Positions 42,612 through 51,380 of a DNA stretch of 64,000 nucleotides are shown in pieces. The notes under the pieces were generated by a model that saw nothing but the letters and a program-made list of their open reading frames with translations, searched no databases and was not told the DNA's origin. The first letter of the stretch is position 1; every line of letters starts with the position of its first letter. Source of the DNA: Lachnoclostridium sp. An76 (GTDB lineage Bacteria; Bacillota; Clostridia; Lachnospirales; Lachnospiraceae); NCBI RefSeq assembly GCF_002161355.1, contig NZ_NFHL01000002.1:186001-250000 (forward strand), given 5' to 3'. The position numbers were made by a program, and so were the translations under genes.

Positions 42612-45146
42612 TTACGAGATCACATCTTTGTACTGTGCATGCCTGCCCAGTGCTTCTGTCATCTTCGCCATCTCCGACAGGTCCCCGATCAGGATCACTC
42701 CGGACAGCCTGTTGTTCAGGAAATAGTATTTCCTGTACTGCCCTTTGCCCATATCGCGGTATTCCACCGTCTTATACAGCAGGTCCGGATTCTTCCCGTT
42801 ATCGCCTGCCGCAAAGAGTGCTGTATTCATGCCGTGGAAGGTAAGCGCAGCCGCCACGGGCTCATATTCCAGAGCCTCTCCTGCCGCATTTGCACCCGCT
42901 ATGCGGCCCTGTTCCACAGCCTCAGGCCAGATTGCGTAATCTGCGCCCTCATATTCCGCACAGTCTCCACACGCGTACACGCCCGGCACGCTCGTCTCCA
43001 TCCGGGAATCCACCTTGACAGCCCGTCCGGTCTCCAGTCCGATCTCCTTCGCCAGGCCTGTGTTCGCCCGCACTCCTGCGGAGATCACGACCAGCTCTGC
43101 CGGGATCACAGTCCCGTCGTCAAGACGGACGCCGTTTACATGCCCGTCGCCCTCGATCGCTGCCACAGACACGCCCGTATGGATCTCCACTCCATTTTTC
43201 GCTGCTGTCTCTTTTAAGATTTCCGCGGAGCCTGCATCCAGCTGCCGTCCCATGAGCACCGGGGCCACTTCGAGCACCTGCACGTCCAGCCCGGCTTTTT
43301 TCAGCTCCCATGCAGCTTCCAGCCCGAGCACGCCTCCGCCGATCACGACAGCCCTGGACGCGCTCTCCATGAGTCCTTCCAGCTTCTCCACATCAGAGAG
43401 CCTGCGGATCGCGATGACCTCCGGAAGGTCAGCCCCCTGGACCGGCGGGATAAAGCATTCGCTCCCGAGCGCATAGATCAGCTTTGTGAAATGCACTTTT
43501 TCCCCGCTGTCGAGCAGGACTTCCTTTTCCTTCATGTCCACGGACTCCACCCGTTTCCCGAGCATCTGCCATACCTTATTCTCCTCATACCAGTCCGGTC
43601 CTTCGATGGCGATCTGCTCCGCGCTCAATCCCGCCACGATCGACTTGGTCAGCATCGGGCGGTTATACGCTGCATAAGGCTCATCAGAGATCAGGATGAC
43701 CGCTCCCGTCTTATCTCTCTCCCGGATCGCTTTGGCGGCATTGAACCCGGCCGCGCCGTTGCCCAGGATCACGTAATACTCCTGCGTATTATTGGTAAAT
43801 CCGCTCTCTTCCACTTCCACGGGGACGAAATTCTCCTTCCCCACCCCGCATACCGGGCAGATCTCGATGGAAGAGTCAAAGATCTCGCCGCACACAAGGC
43901 ATTTCACCAGGCTGCGCGCGCCTTTCTTCTTCGGCTTCACAGGCTCCTTATCCTGGACAATGCATCCGAACTGATACCCGTACTCATAAGCGCTGACAAG
44001 GTCTGCCTCAGACGGTTTGAAACGGACGCGGAATCCTTCTGATACTTTCATCCTGAGCTGCTTTAACCTCTCCGTGATATGGGGCACGCCCTCTCCGCTC
44101 CATCCGTAGCTTCCGAAAGCCCCGGCGAACTTCCCGCCATGGGTCCCCGGGAACATATTAAGCGTCAGGTCCCAGATCGGCTTCAGCGCTTCGCCGACGA
44201 TGGTCGGCGTCCCCAGAAGGATGCCGTCCGCGAAGAGCAGCTCTTCGTTTACCTTCGCTGCGTCCGCCTCTACCATATCGTAAGAACGCACATCGATATC
44301 CCCGCTGTCCTTTACGCCCTCCGCGATCTTCTCCGCCAGTGTCTTCGTATAGCCATAGGCGCTCACATAGGGAATGATGACCGTCTTTTTCGGGTTCGGG
44401 TTCACTACTGTGGACCACTCCCTGTACTGTTTCATGACCGCTTTGATGCGGTCTCCCACGAGCACCGGCCCGTGTCCCGTGCAGACCATGGAGATATCCA
44501 TCTCCTCCACGCGGTCCAGCGCTTTCAGCATATACGGCTTGAACGGCCCGATGATGCAGTCGTAATAATATTTCAGCGCACTTTGGTAATCCGCCTCGTT
44601 TTTGATTTCCGTGGAGACGACTTCCGGCAGGCAGTAATGGGAACCGAAGGAATCACATGTCACAAGGATCTGTTCTTCTTCGATAAATGTGTACATGGTA
44701 TCCGGCCAGTGGAGGTTCGGGACAAACAGGAACCGGAGCGTGCGGTTCCCGATCGTCATCTTTTCCCCGTCCCTGGCAGGGATCCCCACAAAATCTTTAT
44801 TCACGATCTCCTTGAGGAAGCCCAGCGCGCAGCCGGTAGCGATGATCTTCATCTGCGGGCTTAAATCCAGCAGCATCTCCACGCTCCCCGCGTGGTCCGG
44901 CTCCGTGTGGCTGACCACAAGATAGTCGATCTTATGCACATCGGTTACTTCTTTTAATTTTTCAAGATACTCGTCAAAAAATTTCGCCTTTGCTGTCTCA
45001 AAAAGCACAGTCTTGTCCCCGGCCTTCATCACATACGAATTGTATGTCGTGCCAAATTCCGTGTACATGATGATGTCAAATACACGGAGCTTGTCATCGA
45101 TGATACCTGTCCAGTAAAAGTTTTCTCTCAGTTTGATACTTTTCAT
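42612..45146 (-). CDS. Flavodiiron protein fused to rubredoxin and NAD(P)H:rubredoxin reductase
   Basis: Protein of 844 residues with four modules. Residues about 1-245 are a metallo-beta-lactamase-like diiron domain (HTEPDHAG, LHWPDTMYTF, CDSFGSHY, CTGHGP). About 255-395 is a flavodoxin domain (VIIPYVSAYGYTKTLAEKIAEG, GTPTIVGEALKPIW, FGSYGWSGEG). About 415-455 is a rubredoxin (CLVCGEIF and CPVCGVG). About 460-840 is an FAD/NAD reductase (VILGNGAAGFNAAKAIRE, VIGGGVLGLEAAWELKKAG, GVYACGDCAEYEGADYA). It should carry electrons from NAD(P)H through rubredoxin and FMN to the diiron site, reducing O2 to water or NO to N2O, all in one chain. AAGGAGG precedes ATG 45146. Confidence 0.94.
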   Translation of the reverse strand: MKSIKLRENFYWTGIIDDKLRVFDIIMYTEFGTTYNSYVMKAGDKTVLFETAKAKFFDEYLEKLKEVTDVHKIDYLVVSHTEPDHAGSVEMLLDLSPQMKIIATGCALGFLKEIVNKDFVGIPARDGEKMTIGNRTLRFLFVPNLHWPDTMYTFIEEEQILVTCDSFGSHYCLPEVVSTEIKNEADYQSALKYYYDCIIGPFKPYMLKALDRVEEMDISMVCTGHGPVLVGDRIKAVMKQYREWSTVVNPNPKKTVIIPYVSAYGYTKTLAEKIAEGVKDSGDIDVRSYDMVEADAAKVNEELLFADGILLGTPTIVGEALKPIWDLTLNMFPGTHGGKFAGAFGSYGWSGEGVPHITERLKQLRMKVSEGFRVRFKPSEADLVSAYEYGYQFGCIVQDKEPVKPKKKGARSLVKCLVCGEIFDSSIEICPVCGVGKENFVPVEVEESGFTNNTQEYYVILGNGAAGFNAAKAIRERDKTGAVILISDEPYAAYNRPMLTKSIVAGLSAEQIAIEGPDWYEENKVWQMLGKRVESVDMKEKEVLLDSGEKVHFTKLIYALGSECFIPPVQGADLPEVIAIRRLSDVEKLEGLMESASRAVVIGGGVLGLEAAWELKKAGLDVQVLEVAPVLMGRQLDAGSAEILKETAAKNGVEIHTGVSVAAIEGDGHVNGVRLDDGTVIPAELVVISAGVRANTGLAKEIGLETGRAVKVDSRMETSVPGVYACGDCAEYEGADYAIWPEAVEQGRIAGANAAGEALEYEPVAAALTFHGMNTALFAAGDNGKNPDLLYKTVEYRDMGKGQYRKYYFLNNRLSGVILIGDLSEMAKMTEALGRHAQYKDVIS

Positions 45147-45188
45147 ACGATCCTCCTTTTCGGTGTGAATAAAAGAAACTGCCAGATA

Positions 45189-45824
45189 TTATACCCCGGC
45201 TTTTTTACAGATATCCGCAAGGCAGCACTTCTCGCAGTGAGGCTTTGTCCTTGCTGTGCACACGTCCCTTCCGTGATAGACAAGACGGTGGCAGAAATCG
45301 CTCCCCTCCTCAGGCGGGATGATCTTCCACAGCGCCATCTCCACCTTCTTCGGCTCTTTGATCCCGTCTACGAGCCCGATGCGGTTCACCAGGCGGATAC
45401 AGTGGGTATCCGTCACGATCGCAGGTTTTCCGAATACATCTCCCATGATCAGGTTTGCGCTCTTGCGCCCCACGCCGGGGAGTTTCAGGAGTGCGTCAAA
45501 ATCATCCGGCACCTTCCCGCCGTACTCATCTCTCAGGATCTTCATGCACGCGCTGATATCCCGGGCCTTGCTCCGCCCCAGTCCGCACGGCCGGACGATC
45601 TCCTCGATATCATCCACGTCCGCGGCTGCCAGGGCATCCACATCCGGGTATTTTTCATACAGGCCTTCCACGACTACATTTACGCGGGCGTCCGTACACT
45701 GCGCTGCCAGGCGGACACTGACCAGCAGTTTCCACGCCTGGTCGTAATCCAGCGTACAACCTGCGTCCGGGTACTCTTTCTTCAGGCGTTCGATCACTTC
45801 TAATGCCCGCTGTTTTTTTGTCAT
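45189..45824 (-). CDS. nth: Endonuclease III
   Basis: Protein of 211 residues, a DNA glycosylase/AP lyase of base excision repair that removes oxidised pyrimidines. The helix-hairpin-helix is LLKLPGVGRKSANLIMGDVF with the catalytic Lys, the catalytic Asp lies in VTDTHCIRLVNRIGL, and the C-terminal 4Fe-4S loop is C-x6-C-x2-C-x5-C (ending CLADIC). The start overlaps the stop of the CmpB-type gene (ATGA). Length is normal. Confidence 0.96.
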   Translation of the reverse strand: MTKKQRALEVIERLKKEYPDAGCTLDYDQAWKLLVSVRLAAQCTDARVNVVVEGLYEKYPDVDALAAADVDDIEEIVRPCGLGRSKARDISACMKILRDEYGGKVPDDFDALLKLPGVGRKSANLIMGDVFGKPAIVTDTHCIRLVNRIGLVDGIKEPKKVEMALWKIIPPEEGSDFCHRLVYHGRDVCTARTKPHCEKCCLADICKKAGV

Positions 45825-46792
45825 CTGTTTCTGTCCTCCATATTTTTTCTCAATTCGTCAAGCGCATTCCTGAACCGCTCGGATACCGCGGTGGGATTTC
45901 TCCAGAGATGGCGCGCCGCATGCAGATAGCTGCGGTCCGTGCGCTCTCCCATTTTCCCGATCTCCCGGCGGATATTCTGGCGGAGAGCTGCAAGCTCTTC
46001 CCTTCGCTCTTCCCCGATCATCTCCCCGACTCTGGACGGGATCTCTTCTTTAAGGAGCTGCTCTGCCCTCTGGTACAGTTCTTCCAGCTGCCTGCGCCTC
46101 TCCTGACGCTTCATGTCGATCCGTTCAAGATACGCGGCCTTGCGCGAAAGCCTCTTCCGGCTGCGCTCCCCGGAATAGCGAAGGTAGTCCTCCTTCGCGT
46201 CTTCCGCCGCGACTTTGAGCCTTTCCTGGAGCTTCCGGATCTGCTCCCTACTCTCCTCGAGCTGGGAGAGGATCCGCTTCAGATCCATCGCCTCGTTGAA
46301 GGACTGTGTCAGGTCCACCGCTGCTGCCACTGACAGCACGAGCGCCGCGCCCTCTGCCACGGCAAGGGGGATCCTGAGCACTGCGGTCTCGATGGGCACA
46401 TGCACCACCCTTACGAGCAGGACGGAAAAGCATCCCCAGCACAGGGAAGAGGATACGCAGATGTAACCGTGGAGATTCAGCTTCTGGTTACTGTAATCCC
46501 AGTACCTCACATGGAAGAGCCGCTCCATCGCTGCCCCGGTAAAATATTCCAGAACAGTGGCCGCCAGCATTCCCAGGAGAAAGATCAGCACCATATTTTC
46601 CCGGACGCCAATGGTACTGACCAGGACTGCCAGCGCCCCGGAGCCGTACAGGGGCAACATGGGCCCGTGCATGAACCCTCTGTTTACCCACCGGCGTTTC
46701 CTCACAGAGACATAGCAGCTTTCCCATACCCAGCCGATAAAGCTGTAAATAAAGAAAAACAATACCCACTGGGAAAGATAATAAGCATGCAT
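45821..46792 (-). CDS. CmpB-type membrane protein with coiled-coil tail
   Basis: Protein of 323 residues. The N-terminal 150 residues carry the CmpB signature (LFFFIYSFIGWVWESCYVSVRKRRWVNRGFMHGPMLPLYGSG, LEYFTGAAMERLFHVRYWDYS, NLHGYICVSSSLCWG). The C-terminal half is a long charged coiled coil (QLEESREQIRKLQERLKVAAEDAKE and on) predicted to be cytoplasmic. ATG 46792 has AAGGAG 5 bases upstream and shares one base with the rpiB stop; GTG 46795 is an alternative. Co-transcription rpiB - cmpB - nth is likely. Function unknown. Confidence 0.8.
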   Translation of the reverse strand: MHAYYLSQWVLFFFIYSFIGWVWESCYVSVRKRRWVNRGFMHGPMLPLYGSGALAVLVSTIGVRENMVLIFLLGMLAATVLEYFTGAAMERLFHVRYWDYSNQKLNLHGYICVSSSLCWGCFSVLLVRVVHVPIETAVLRIPLAVAEGAALVLSVAAAVDLTQSFNEAMDLKRILSQLEESREQIRKLQERLKVAAEDAKEDYLRYSGERSRKRLSRKAAYLERIDMKRQERRRQLEELYQRAEQLLKEEIPSRVGEMIGEERREELAALRQNIRREIGKMGERTDRSYLHAARHLWRNPTAVSERFRNALDELRKNMEDRNR

Positions 46793-47238
46793 CACTGCTC
46801 CTTGTTTTCGATTTCCATGATCAGGTCCACTCTTCTCTGATGGCGTCCGCCTTCAAAGTCTGTGTCCAGCCATGTCTCCACGATCATCTTCGCCAGCTCC
46901 GGCCCCACCACTCTGGCGCCGAAGGCAAGGATATTGCAGTTATTGTGGGCGCGCGCCATTTTCGCCGTGAATGGCTCACTGCACACTGCCGCGCGGATGC
47001 CCTTTACCTTATTCGCCGCCAGTGAGATCCCGAGGCCTGTCCCGCAGATCAGGATCCCCTGCTCTACCTCGCCTGCCGCTACCGCGCGCGCAACGATCTC
47101 GCCGTAGACCGGATAGTCACAGCTCTCCGCTGAGTCCGTGCCGTAATCTACGACTTCATGCCCCTTTTCCTCCAAAAATGCGATGATCTCTTTCTTCATC
47201 TCTAATGCGGAATGATCATTCCCAATCCCAATCTTCAT
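46792..47238 (-). CDS. rpiB: Ribose 5-phosphate isomerase B
   Basis: Protein of 148 residues. It interconverts ribose 5-phosphate and ribulose 5-phosphate; the family also includes LacA/B-like isomerases. Motifs are IGNDHSALEMKKEI, VVDYGTDSAESCDYP, ILICGTGLGISLAANKVKGIRAAVC (catalytic Cys in ICGTG) and NNCNILAFGARVVG. AAAGGA lies before ATG 47238. It is first of a unit with the CmpB-type gene and nth. Confidence 0.94.
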   Translation of the reverse strand: MKIGIGNDHSALEMKKEIIAFLEEKGHEVVDYGTDSAESCDYPVYGEIVARAVAAGEVEQGILICGTGLGISLAANKVKGIRAAVCSEPFTAKMARAHNNCNILAFGARVVGPELAKMIVETWLDTDFEGGRHQRRVDLIMEIENKEQ

Positions 47239-47331
47239 AATCCCTATCCTTTCTGTCTGTCAGTTCCCGCGCAGATCCCCGGGGTGCTTTTCCGAAACGC
47301 CTCTCCCCGGAGCTTCCCGCAAAATAAAAAC

Positions 47332-47355
47332 GCCTCCGGCAGTACTGCCGGAGGC
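47332..47355 (-). terminator. Terminator after the DnaJ-like gene
   Basis: The perfect palindrome GCCTCCGGCAG-TA-CTGCCGGAGGC is followed on the minus strand by GTTTTTATTTT. Confidence 0.85.
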
Positions 47356-47406
47356 TGTGTCTGCTGTAACACCCCTATCATAACAAATCCTTCTTTTAAA
47401 CGCAAC

Positions 47407-47517
47407 TCATTCCACGTTCCGCTCATCCGCATTCTGCATCCCATTCTGCACCTGCATGTCATCGCGCATTTCATACGGCTGCATCTGCATGTCATCCCGC
47501 CTGTCATACGGCCGCAT
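47407..47517 (-). CDS. Possible small Met/Gln/Asp-rich protein after the DnaJ-like gene
   Basis: An open frame of 36 codons begins 7 bp past the DnaJ-like stop with AGGTGG just upstream. The product contains two similar units (RPYDRRDDMQMQ and QPYEMRDDMQVQ) and an acidic end. The duplication and position before the terminator suggest a translated tail gene, but it could be a non-coding trailer. No homologue recalled. Confidence 0.35.
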   Translation of the reverse strand: MRPYDRRDDMQMQPYEMRDDMQVQNGMQNADERNVE

Positions 47518-47524
47518 CCACCTG

Positions 47525-48517
47525 TCAGGCCGTCTGCGCGCGCCCTGCGCACGCTGCCTGGAACTCCCTGAGCTTCCGCTCCGCTTCCGGGCTTAAGCTG
47601 CGCGGCACCTGGATCTGTACCGTGACATACTGGTCGCCGTGCACGGAAGGATCTTTCATGGACACGATCCCTTTGCCTTTCAGCCGGATCTTTGTCCCGG
47701 ACTGCATGCCCTTCCTTATCTTACACAGCACGTTGCCGTACAGCGTGCTGACGACTGCTTCGCCGCCGAACACTGCTGTCGTGAACGGGATCTGCACTGT
47801 CGTATAGACGTCCATGCCTTTCCTCTCATAGCCATCCTTTCCCCGGACCGTCACTCCAAGCAGCAGGTCGCCGTTCTCCCCGCCGTTTATGCCGGGCATC
47901 CCTTTTCCTTTCAGGCGCACTGTCTTGCCGGTATCGATCCCTGCCGGGATGTGTACCTGGAGAGACTGCACTGCCCCGCCGGCTGCCGCCGGATCCTGGA
48001 GGCGGATCACCTTATCGCATCCGAAGGCAGCCTCATCAAAGCTGACCTCTACCTGCGCGCGTACATCCTGGCCCTTCCGGCTGAAGTTCCCGCGGTATCC
48101 GCCGTGATGGAAGATATCTCCGAAAATATCCCCGAACATATCGTCCATATTGCCGCCTTCAAAATGATACTCCTGATATCCGCTCTGCGGGCCGCCGTAT
48201 GCACGCCAGAATCCCCCGGTTCCGCCCGCGCCGCCGGCACTGTTCCATGCACCGCCTGCGTTGTTCCACGGACCTCCTGCTCCGCTCTGGTCGAATGCCG
48301 CATGGCCGAACTGGTCATACATCTTTCTCTTTTCCTTGTCGCTCAGTACATTATAAGCTTCTGTAACTTCCTTAAATTTCTGTTCCGCATCCGCGTCCCC
48401 TGCATTTGTATCAGGATGATATTTCTTCGCGAGCTTGCGGTACGCTTTCTTTATCTGGGTCTCATCCGCATTTCTGCTGACGCCCAGCACATCATAATAA
48501 TCTCTTTTTTCTGCCAT
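47525..48517 (-). CDS. DnaJ-like co-chaperone without zinc finger (CbpA type)
   Basis: Protein of 330 residues. The J domain (residues 3-70) has the HPD motif in [10 protein letters not shown] and [26 protein letters not shown] long Gly/Ala/Trp-rich linker follows ([19 protein letters not shown]), then the two-part C-terminal substrate domain ([46 protein letters not shown]-like end). The CxxCxGxG zinc repeats of DnaJ are absent. It stimulates DnaK ATPase and delivers clients. The start is ATG 48517 after AGGAGGG. Promoter TTGACA (48656-48651), 17 bp, TATATT (48633-48628). It lacks CIRCE, unlike the lon gene next door. Confidence 0.92.
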   Translation of the reverse strand: MAEKRDYYDVLGVSRNADETQIKKAYRKLAKKYHPDTNAGDADAEQKFKEVTEAYNVLSDKEKRKMYDQFGHAAFDQSGAGGPWNNAGGAWNSAGGAGGTGGFWRAYGGPQSGYQEYHFEGGNMDDMFGDIFGDIFHHGGYRGNFSRKGQDVRAQVEVSFDEAAFGCDKVIRLQDPAAAGGAVQSLQVHIPAGIDTGKTVRLKGKGMPGINGGENGDLLLGVTVRGKDGYERKGMDVYTTVQIPFTTAVFGGEAVVSTLYGNVLCKIRKGMQSGTKIRLKGKGIVSMKDPSVHGDQYVTVQIQVPRSLSPEAERKLREFQAACAGRAQTA

Positions 48518-48627
48518 TTCACTCACCCTCCTGCATCTGTAACTCACTGGCATCTCCTCAGGATCCGCCATCTATCACTTTCGAACAGCCCGTCTCCGGG
48601 CGTAAAAATTCATTCTGTTCTATTTGT

Positions 48628-48656
48628 AATATAACAGCTATTTTCCGCAATGTCAA
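48628..48656 (-). promoter_or_regulatory. Promoter of the DnaJ-like gene
   Basis: TTGACA, 17-bp spacer, TATATT on the minus strand, about 110 bp upstream of the start. Confidence 0.7.
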
Positions 48657-48695
48657 GGATGCTTCCTTATATTCCTTATATATATATGTGCAATA

Positions 48696-48859
48696 GCAAC
48701 AGTTCAGCCCGCGCCATTCGGAAAACCGCACTGCGTGCTTACTGCGGCTGCCGCCGCTGTTTTCCTCATAAACGGGCGCTCAGCTCATCGGACTGCCCGC
48801 TCGAAAAATCATGCGAGCATGATTTTCTCTCCCGCGCAGCCCGATGGCTGAACTGATAT
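48696..48859. repeat. Dispersed palindromic repeat, longest copy
   Basis: Ends are CAACAGTTCAGCC and GGCTGAACTGATA, forming terminal inverted repeats of about 10 bp. Inside are GGAAAACCGC / GCTGTTTTCC, CCGCA / TGCGG and ATCATGC / GCATGAT hairpins. Its first 90 bp (48696-48785) match the inverted copy at 63877-63966 at 88 of 90 positions. The copy at 28805-28836 holds only the two ends. Confidence 0.85.
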
Positions 48860-48908
48860 GCAATATATGAATATTTTATAAAGCATTCCACCTGGAAATC
48901 CCCGCCTA

Positions 48909-48945
48909 TTGACATTGTGTTTTTTCTGTGCTAATTTTCTATAAT
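48909..48945 (+). promoter_or_regulatory. lon promoter region
   Basis: TTGACA at 48909-48914 with TAATTT 17 bp downstream (48932-48937). A better -10 TATAAT at 48940-48945 is spaced 25 bp. Either would start transcription at or just before CIRCE. Confidence 0.55.
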
Positions 48946-48951
48946 AAACAT

Positions 48952-48978
48952 TTAGCACTCTCATGCGCAGAGTGCTAA
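48952..48978. promoter_or_regulatory. CIRCE operator (HrcA binding site) upstream of lon
   Basis: The perfect inverted repeat TTAGCACTC-N9-GAGTGCTAA overlaps the expected transcription start, 22 bp upstream of the lon ATG. CIRCE is the HrcA operator, usually found before groESL and dnaK operons. Confidence 0.95.
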
Positions 48979-49000
48979 CAAAAGAATGGGAGGGTTTCAT

Positions 49001-51358
49001 ATGTTTATACAACCTGTTTATAATATATTGCTGTTACCTGATGTAACATATTATTTTAAGAAAGATTTCTTTGCCGGCCGGGCGGATGAATTAAAACCCG
49101 GTACACAGATCCTGTTCACGCTTCTCAGGACCGAAGCAGAAGAAAACAGCCTGCAGGCAGAAGATTTCTATCCGATCGGGCTCTCCGCCAGAGTGGAGTC
49201 CGTAAGCGATGAGGATGTGATCCAGATCCGCACGATCGACAGAGTGGAGATCATCAGCCCGGTCATTGAAGACGGCGAAGTGCGCGCCGCATTTGCGGTC
49301 CGGCCTTCGATCGGGGATCTGTCCGAAAAAGAGCAGCAGAAAATATTCGCCGATGTCCGGACTTCCCTTCTCAGGTTTGTCCAGAATTACCAGTGGGGGA
49401 TCTGGGCGAGAGGCTTCATCCTTCAGCGCAAGAGCATTTATGACCTTGTCTCTTCGCTGTCCGAATATCTGAACCTGAGTGTTGATGAAAAGTACGCCAT
49501 CCTTGCCGAGGATTCCGTAAAAGCAAGATATGCCCTTATTGAAAAAGCGGTCAACGAGTTCATGGAGGTGGCAAAAGTCTCCGCCGAGGCCCAGGAAGCC
49601 CAGAAGGACGGCCAGGAGCAGCTCTACCGGGAGGCAGCGCTCAGAAAACAGATCGACTATCTGCAGAAAGAGCTCGATGACATGCACCCGGAGAATATTT
49701 CGGATGTAAGAAAATTCGAGAAAAAGATCGCCGAGTCCGGCATGAACAAAGAGGCGCGCAGAGAGGCGGAAAAAGTGCTGAACCGTATGCGCCAGGAAGG
49801 GAAAGAGAGCCATGAGTACGGGCTCCTGTATGATTACCTTGACTTTGTCACAAGCCTGCCGTGGAAGGCGCCTGTATTCGCGCCCATCGACCTGGCCCGC
49901 GCGGAGAAGATCCTGGATGAAGACCACTACGGATTAAAAAAGGTAAAAGAGCGTATCATCCAGCAGCTGGCAGTCATGGCCCTGAACAAAAAACAGTATG
50001 GCTCGATCCTTCTCTTTGTCGGAGCCCCCGGCACCGGGAAGACCAGTATCGGGCAGAGCATTGCCCGTGCGCTCGGGCGGGAATATGTCCGCATCAGCCT
50101 GGGCGGCATCCGGGATGAAGCAGAGATCCGCGGGCACCGGAGGACTTACATCGGAGCCATGCCCGGCCGGATCATGGAGGCTATGAAGCGCAGCGGCTCC
50201 TCCAACCCGGTCATGGTCCTGGACGAGGTCGACAAGCTGGCAAAGGATTACGGCGGGGATCCTGCGAGCGCGCTCCTCGAGGTGCTTGACCCGGAGCAGA
50301 ACAGCACATTTACAGACCACTATATGAATGTGCCCTATGATCTGTCGAACGTACTCTTTGTGTGTACGGCAAACACAACGGATACGATCCCGGAACCGCT
50401 TTTAAACCGTATGGAAGTCATCTCGTTCCCGGGATATACCGCCGTAGAAAAATATCACATCGCGAAAAAGCATCTGATCCCAAAAGCCATGGAAGCTATG
50501 GGCATCAAAAAGAATATGCTCAAGATCACCGACGGCGCACTGCGCCAGATCATCGATGAATATACAATGGAGGCCGGAGTCCGTGACCTGAAGAAGTCCA
50601 TTGAGACACTGTGCCGCACCGCTGCGGTAGAGCTGGTCAGGGGCAGCGCGGCAGAGAATGCCGGCACAGCGGATGATAATGCAGAGAATGCCCACGCAGA
50701 GGATGCCACTGCTGAGAATCCCCGGGCAGAAGACAGCGGCCTGTGTATCTCTGTCACGAAAAGCAATCTTTCAGACTATCTGGGCAGGAAACAGATCCGC
50801 ACAGAGCGCAGGCTGTCCTCCGGGACTCCCGGCGTAGTGACCGGACTTGCCTGGACCCGGGCAGGAGGCGCGATCCTCTTCATTGAGACGAAACTGACAA
50901 AAGGAAAAGGCAAACTGCTCATCACCGGGCAGCTTGGAGATGTGATGAAGGAATCTGTCCAGATTGCGCTCACCCTGGTCCGCTCACTCTATCCGAAAGA
51001 GAGCCGGGTGCTGGAGGACCACGACCTGCATGTCCATGTACCGGCAGGCGCTGTGCCAAAGGACGGGCCGTCCGCCGGCATCACTCTGACTACAGCGCTC
51101 GCCTCGCTCATCACCGGGAAGGCGGTGGACACCTGCTGCGCTATGACAGGAGAGGTTTCCTTACGGGGCGGCGTGATGCCGATCGGCGGACTCCCCGAGA
51201 AGCTGATGGCAGCCCAGAGAGCCGGGATCAAAAAGGTGTATATCCCTTATGACAATATCGAAGATCTGGATGATGTCGCCGAAGAGGTAAAAGAAAAACT
51301 TGATATCGTACCCGTGAAAAAAGTCACGGACGTGCTGAAAGACCAGGCTCTCAGGTAG
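49001..51358 (+). CDS. lon: ATP-dependent protease Lon
   Basis: Protein of 785 residues. An N-terminal substrate-binding domain (residues 1-190) is followed by coiled helices, the AAA+ module (Walker A GAPGTGKTS, Walker B VMVLDEVDK, sensor VLFVCTANTTDTIPEPLLNRME) and the C-terminal protease domain (catalytic Ser in PKDGPSAGIT and Lys in LPEKLMAAQRAGIKK). It degrades damaged and regulatory proteins. A low-complexity acidic insert (about AENAGTADDNAENAHAED) sits between the AAA lid and protease domain, where most Lon proteins have a short linker. GGGAGGG precedes ATG 49001. The perfect CIRCE element predicts induction by heat or misfolded protein through HrcA. Confidence 0.96.
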   Translation: MFIQPVYNILLLPDVTYYFKKDFFAGRADELKPGTQILFTLLRTEAEENSLQAEDFYPIGLSARVESVSDEDVIQIRTIDRVEIISPVIEDGEVRAAFAVRPSIGDLSEKEQQKIFADVRTSLLRFVQNYQWGIWARGFILQRKSIYDLVSSLSEYLNLSVDEKYAILAEDSVKARYALIEKAVNEFMEVAKVSAEAQEAQKDGQEQLYREAALRKQIDYLQKELDDMHPENISDVRKFEKKIAESGMNKEARREAEKVLNRMRQEGKESHEYGLLYDYLDFVTSLPWKAPVFAPIDLARAEKILDEDHYGLKKVKERIIQQLAVMALNKKQYGSILLFVGAPGTGKTSIGQSIARALGREYVRISLGGIRDEAEIRGHRRTYIGAMPGRIMEAMKRSGSSNPVMVLDEVDKLAKDYGGDPASALLEVLDPEQNSTFTDHYMNVPYDLSNVLFVCTANTTDTIPEPLLNRMEVISFPGYTAVEKYHIAKKHLIPKAMEAMGIKKNMLKITDGALRQIIDEYTMEAGVRDLKKSIETLCRTAAVELVRGSAAENAGTADDNAENAHAEDATAENPRAEDSGLCISVTKSNLSDYLGRKQIRTERRLSSGTPGVVTGLAWTRAGGAILFIETKLTKGKGKLLITGQLGDVMKESVQIALTLVRSLYPKESRVLEDHDLHVHVPAGAVPKDGPSAGITLTTALASLITGKAVDTCCAMTGEVSLRGGVMPIGGLPEKLMAAQRAGIKKVYIPYDNIEDLDDVAEEVKEKLDIVPVKKVTDVLKDQALR

Positions 51359-51376
51359 AGCCCGGCCTTTCTTTTT
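51346..51376 (+). terminator. Terminator overlapping the lon stop codon
   Basis: GGCTCT-CAGGT-AGAGCC is followed by CGGCCTTTCTTTTTT. The stop codon lies inside the hairpin. Confidence 0.55.
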
Positions 51377-51380
51377 TCTG

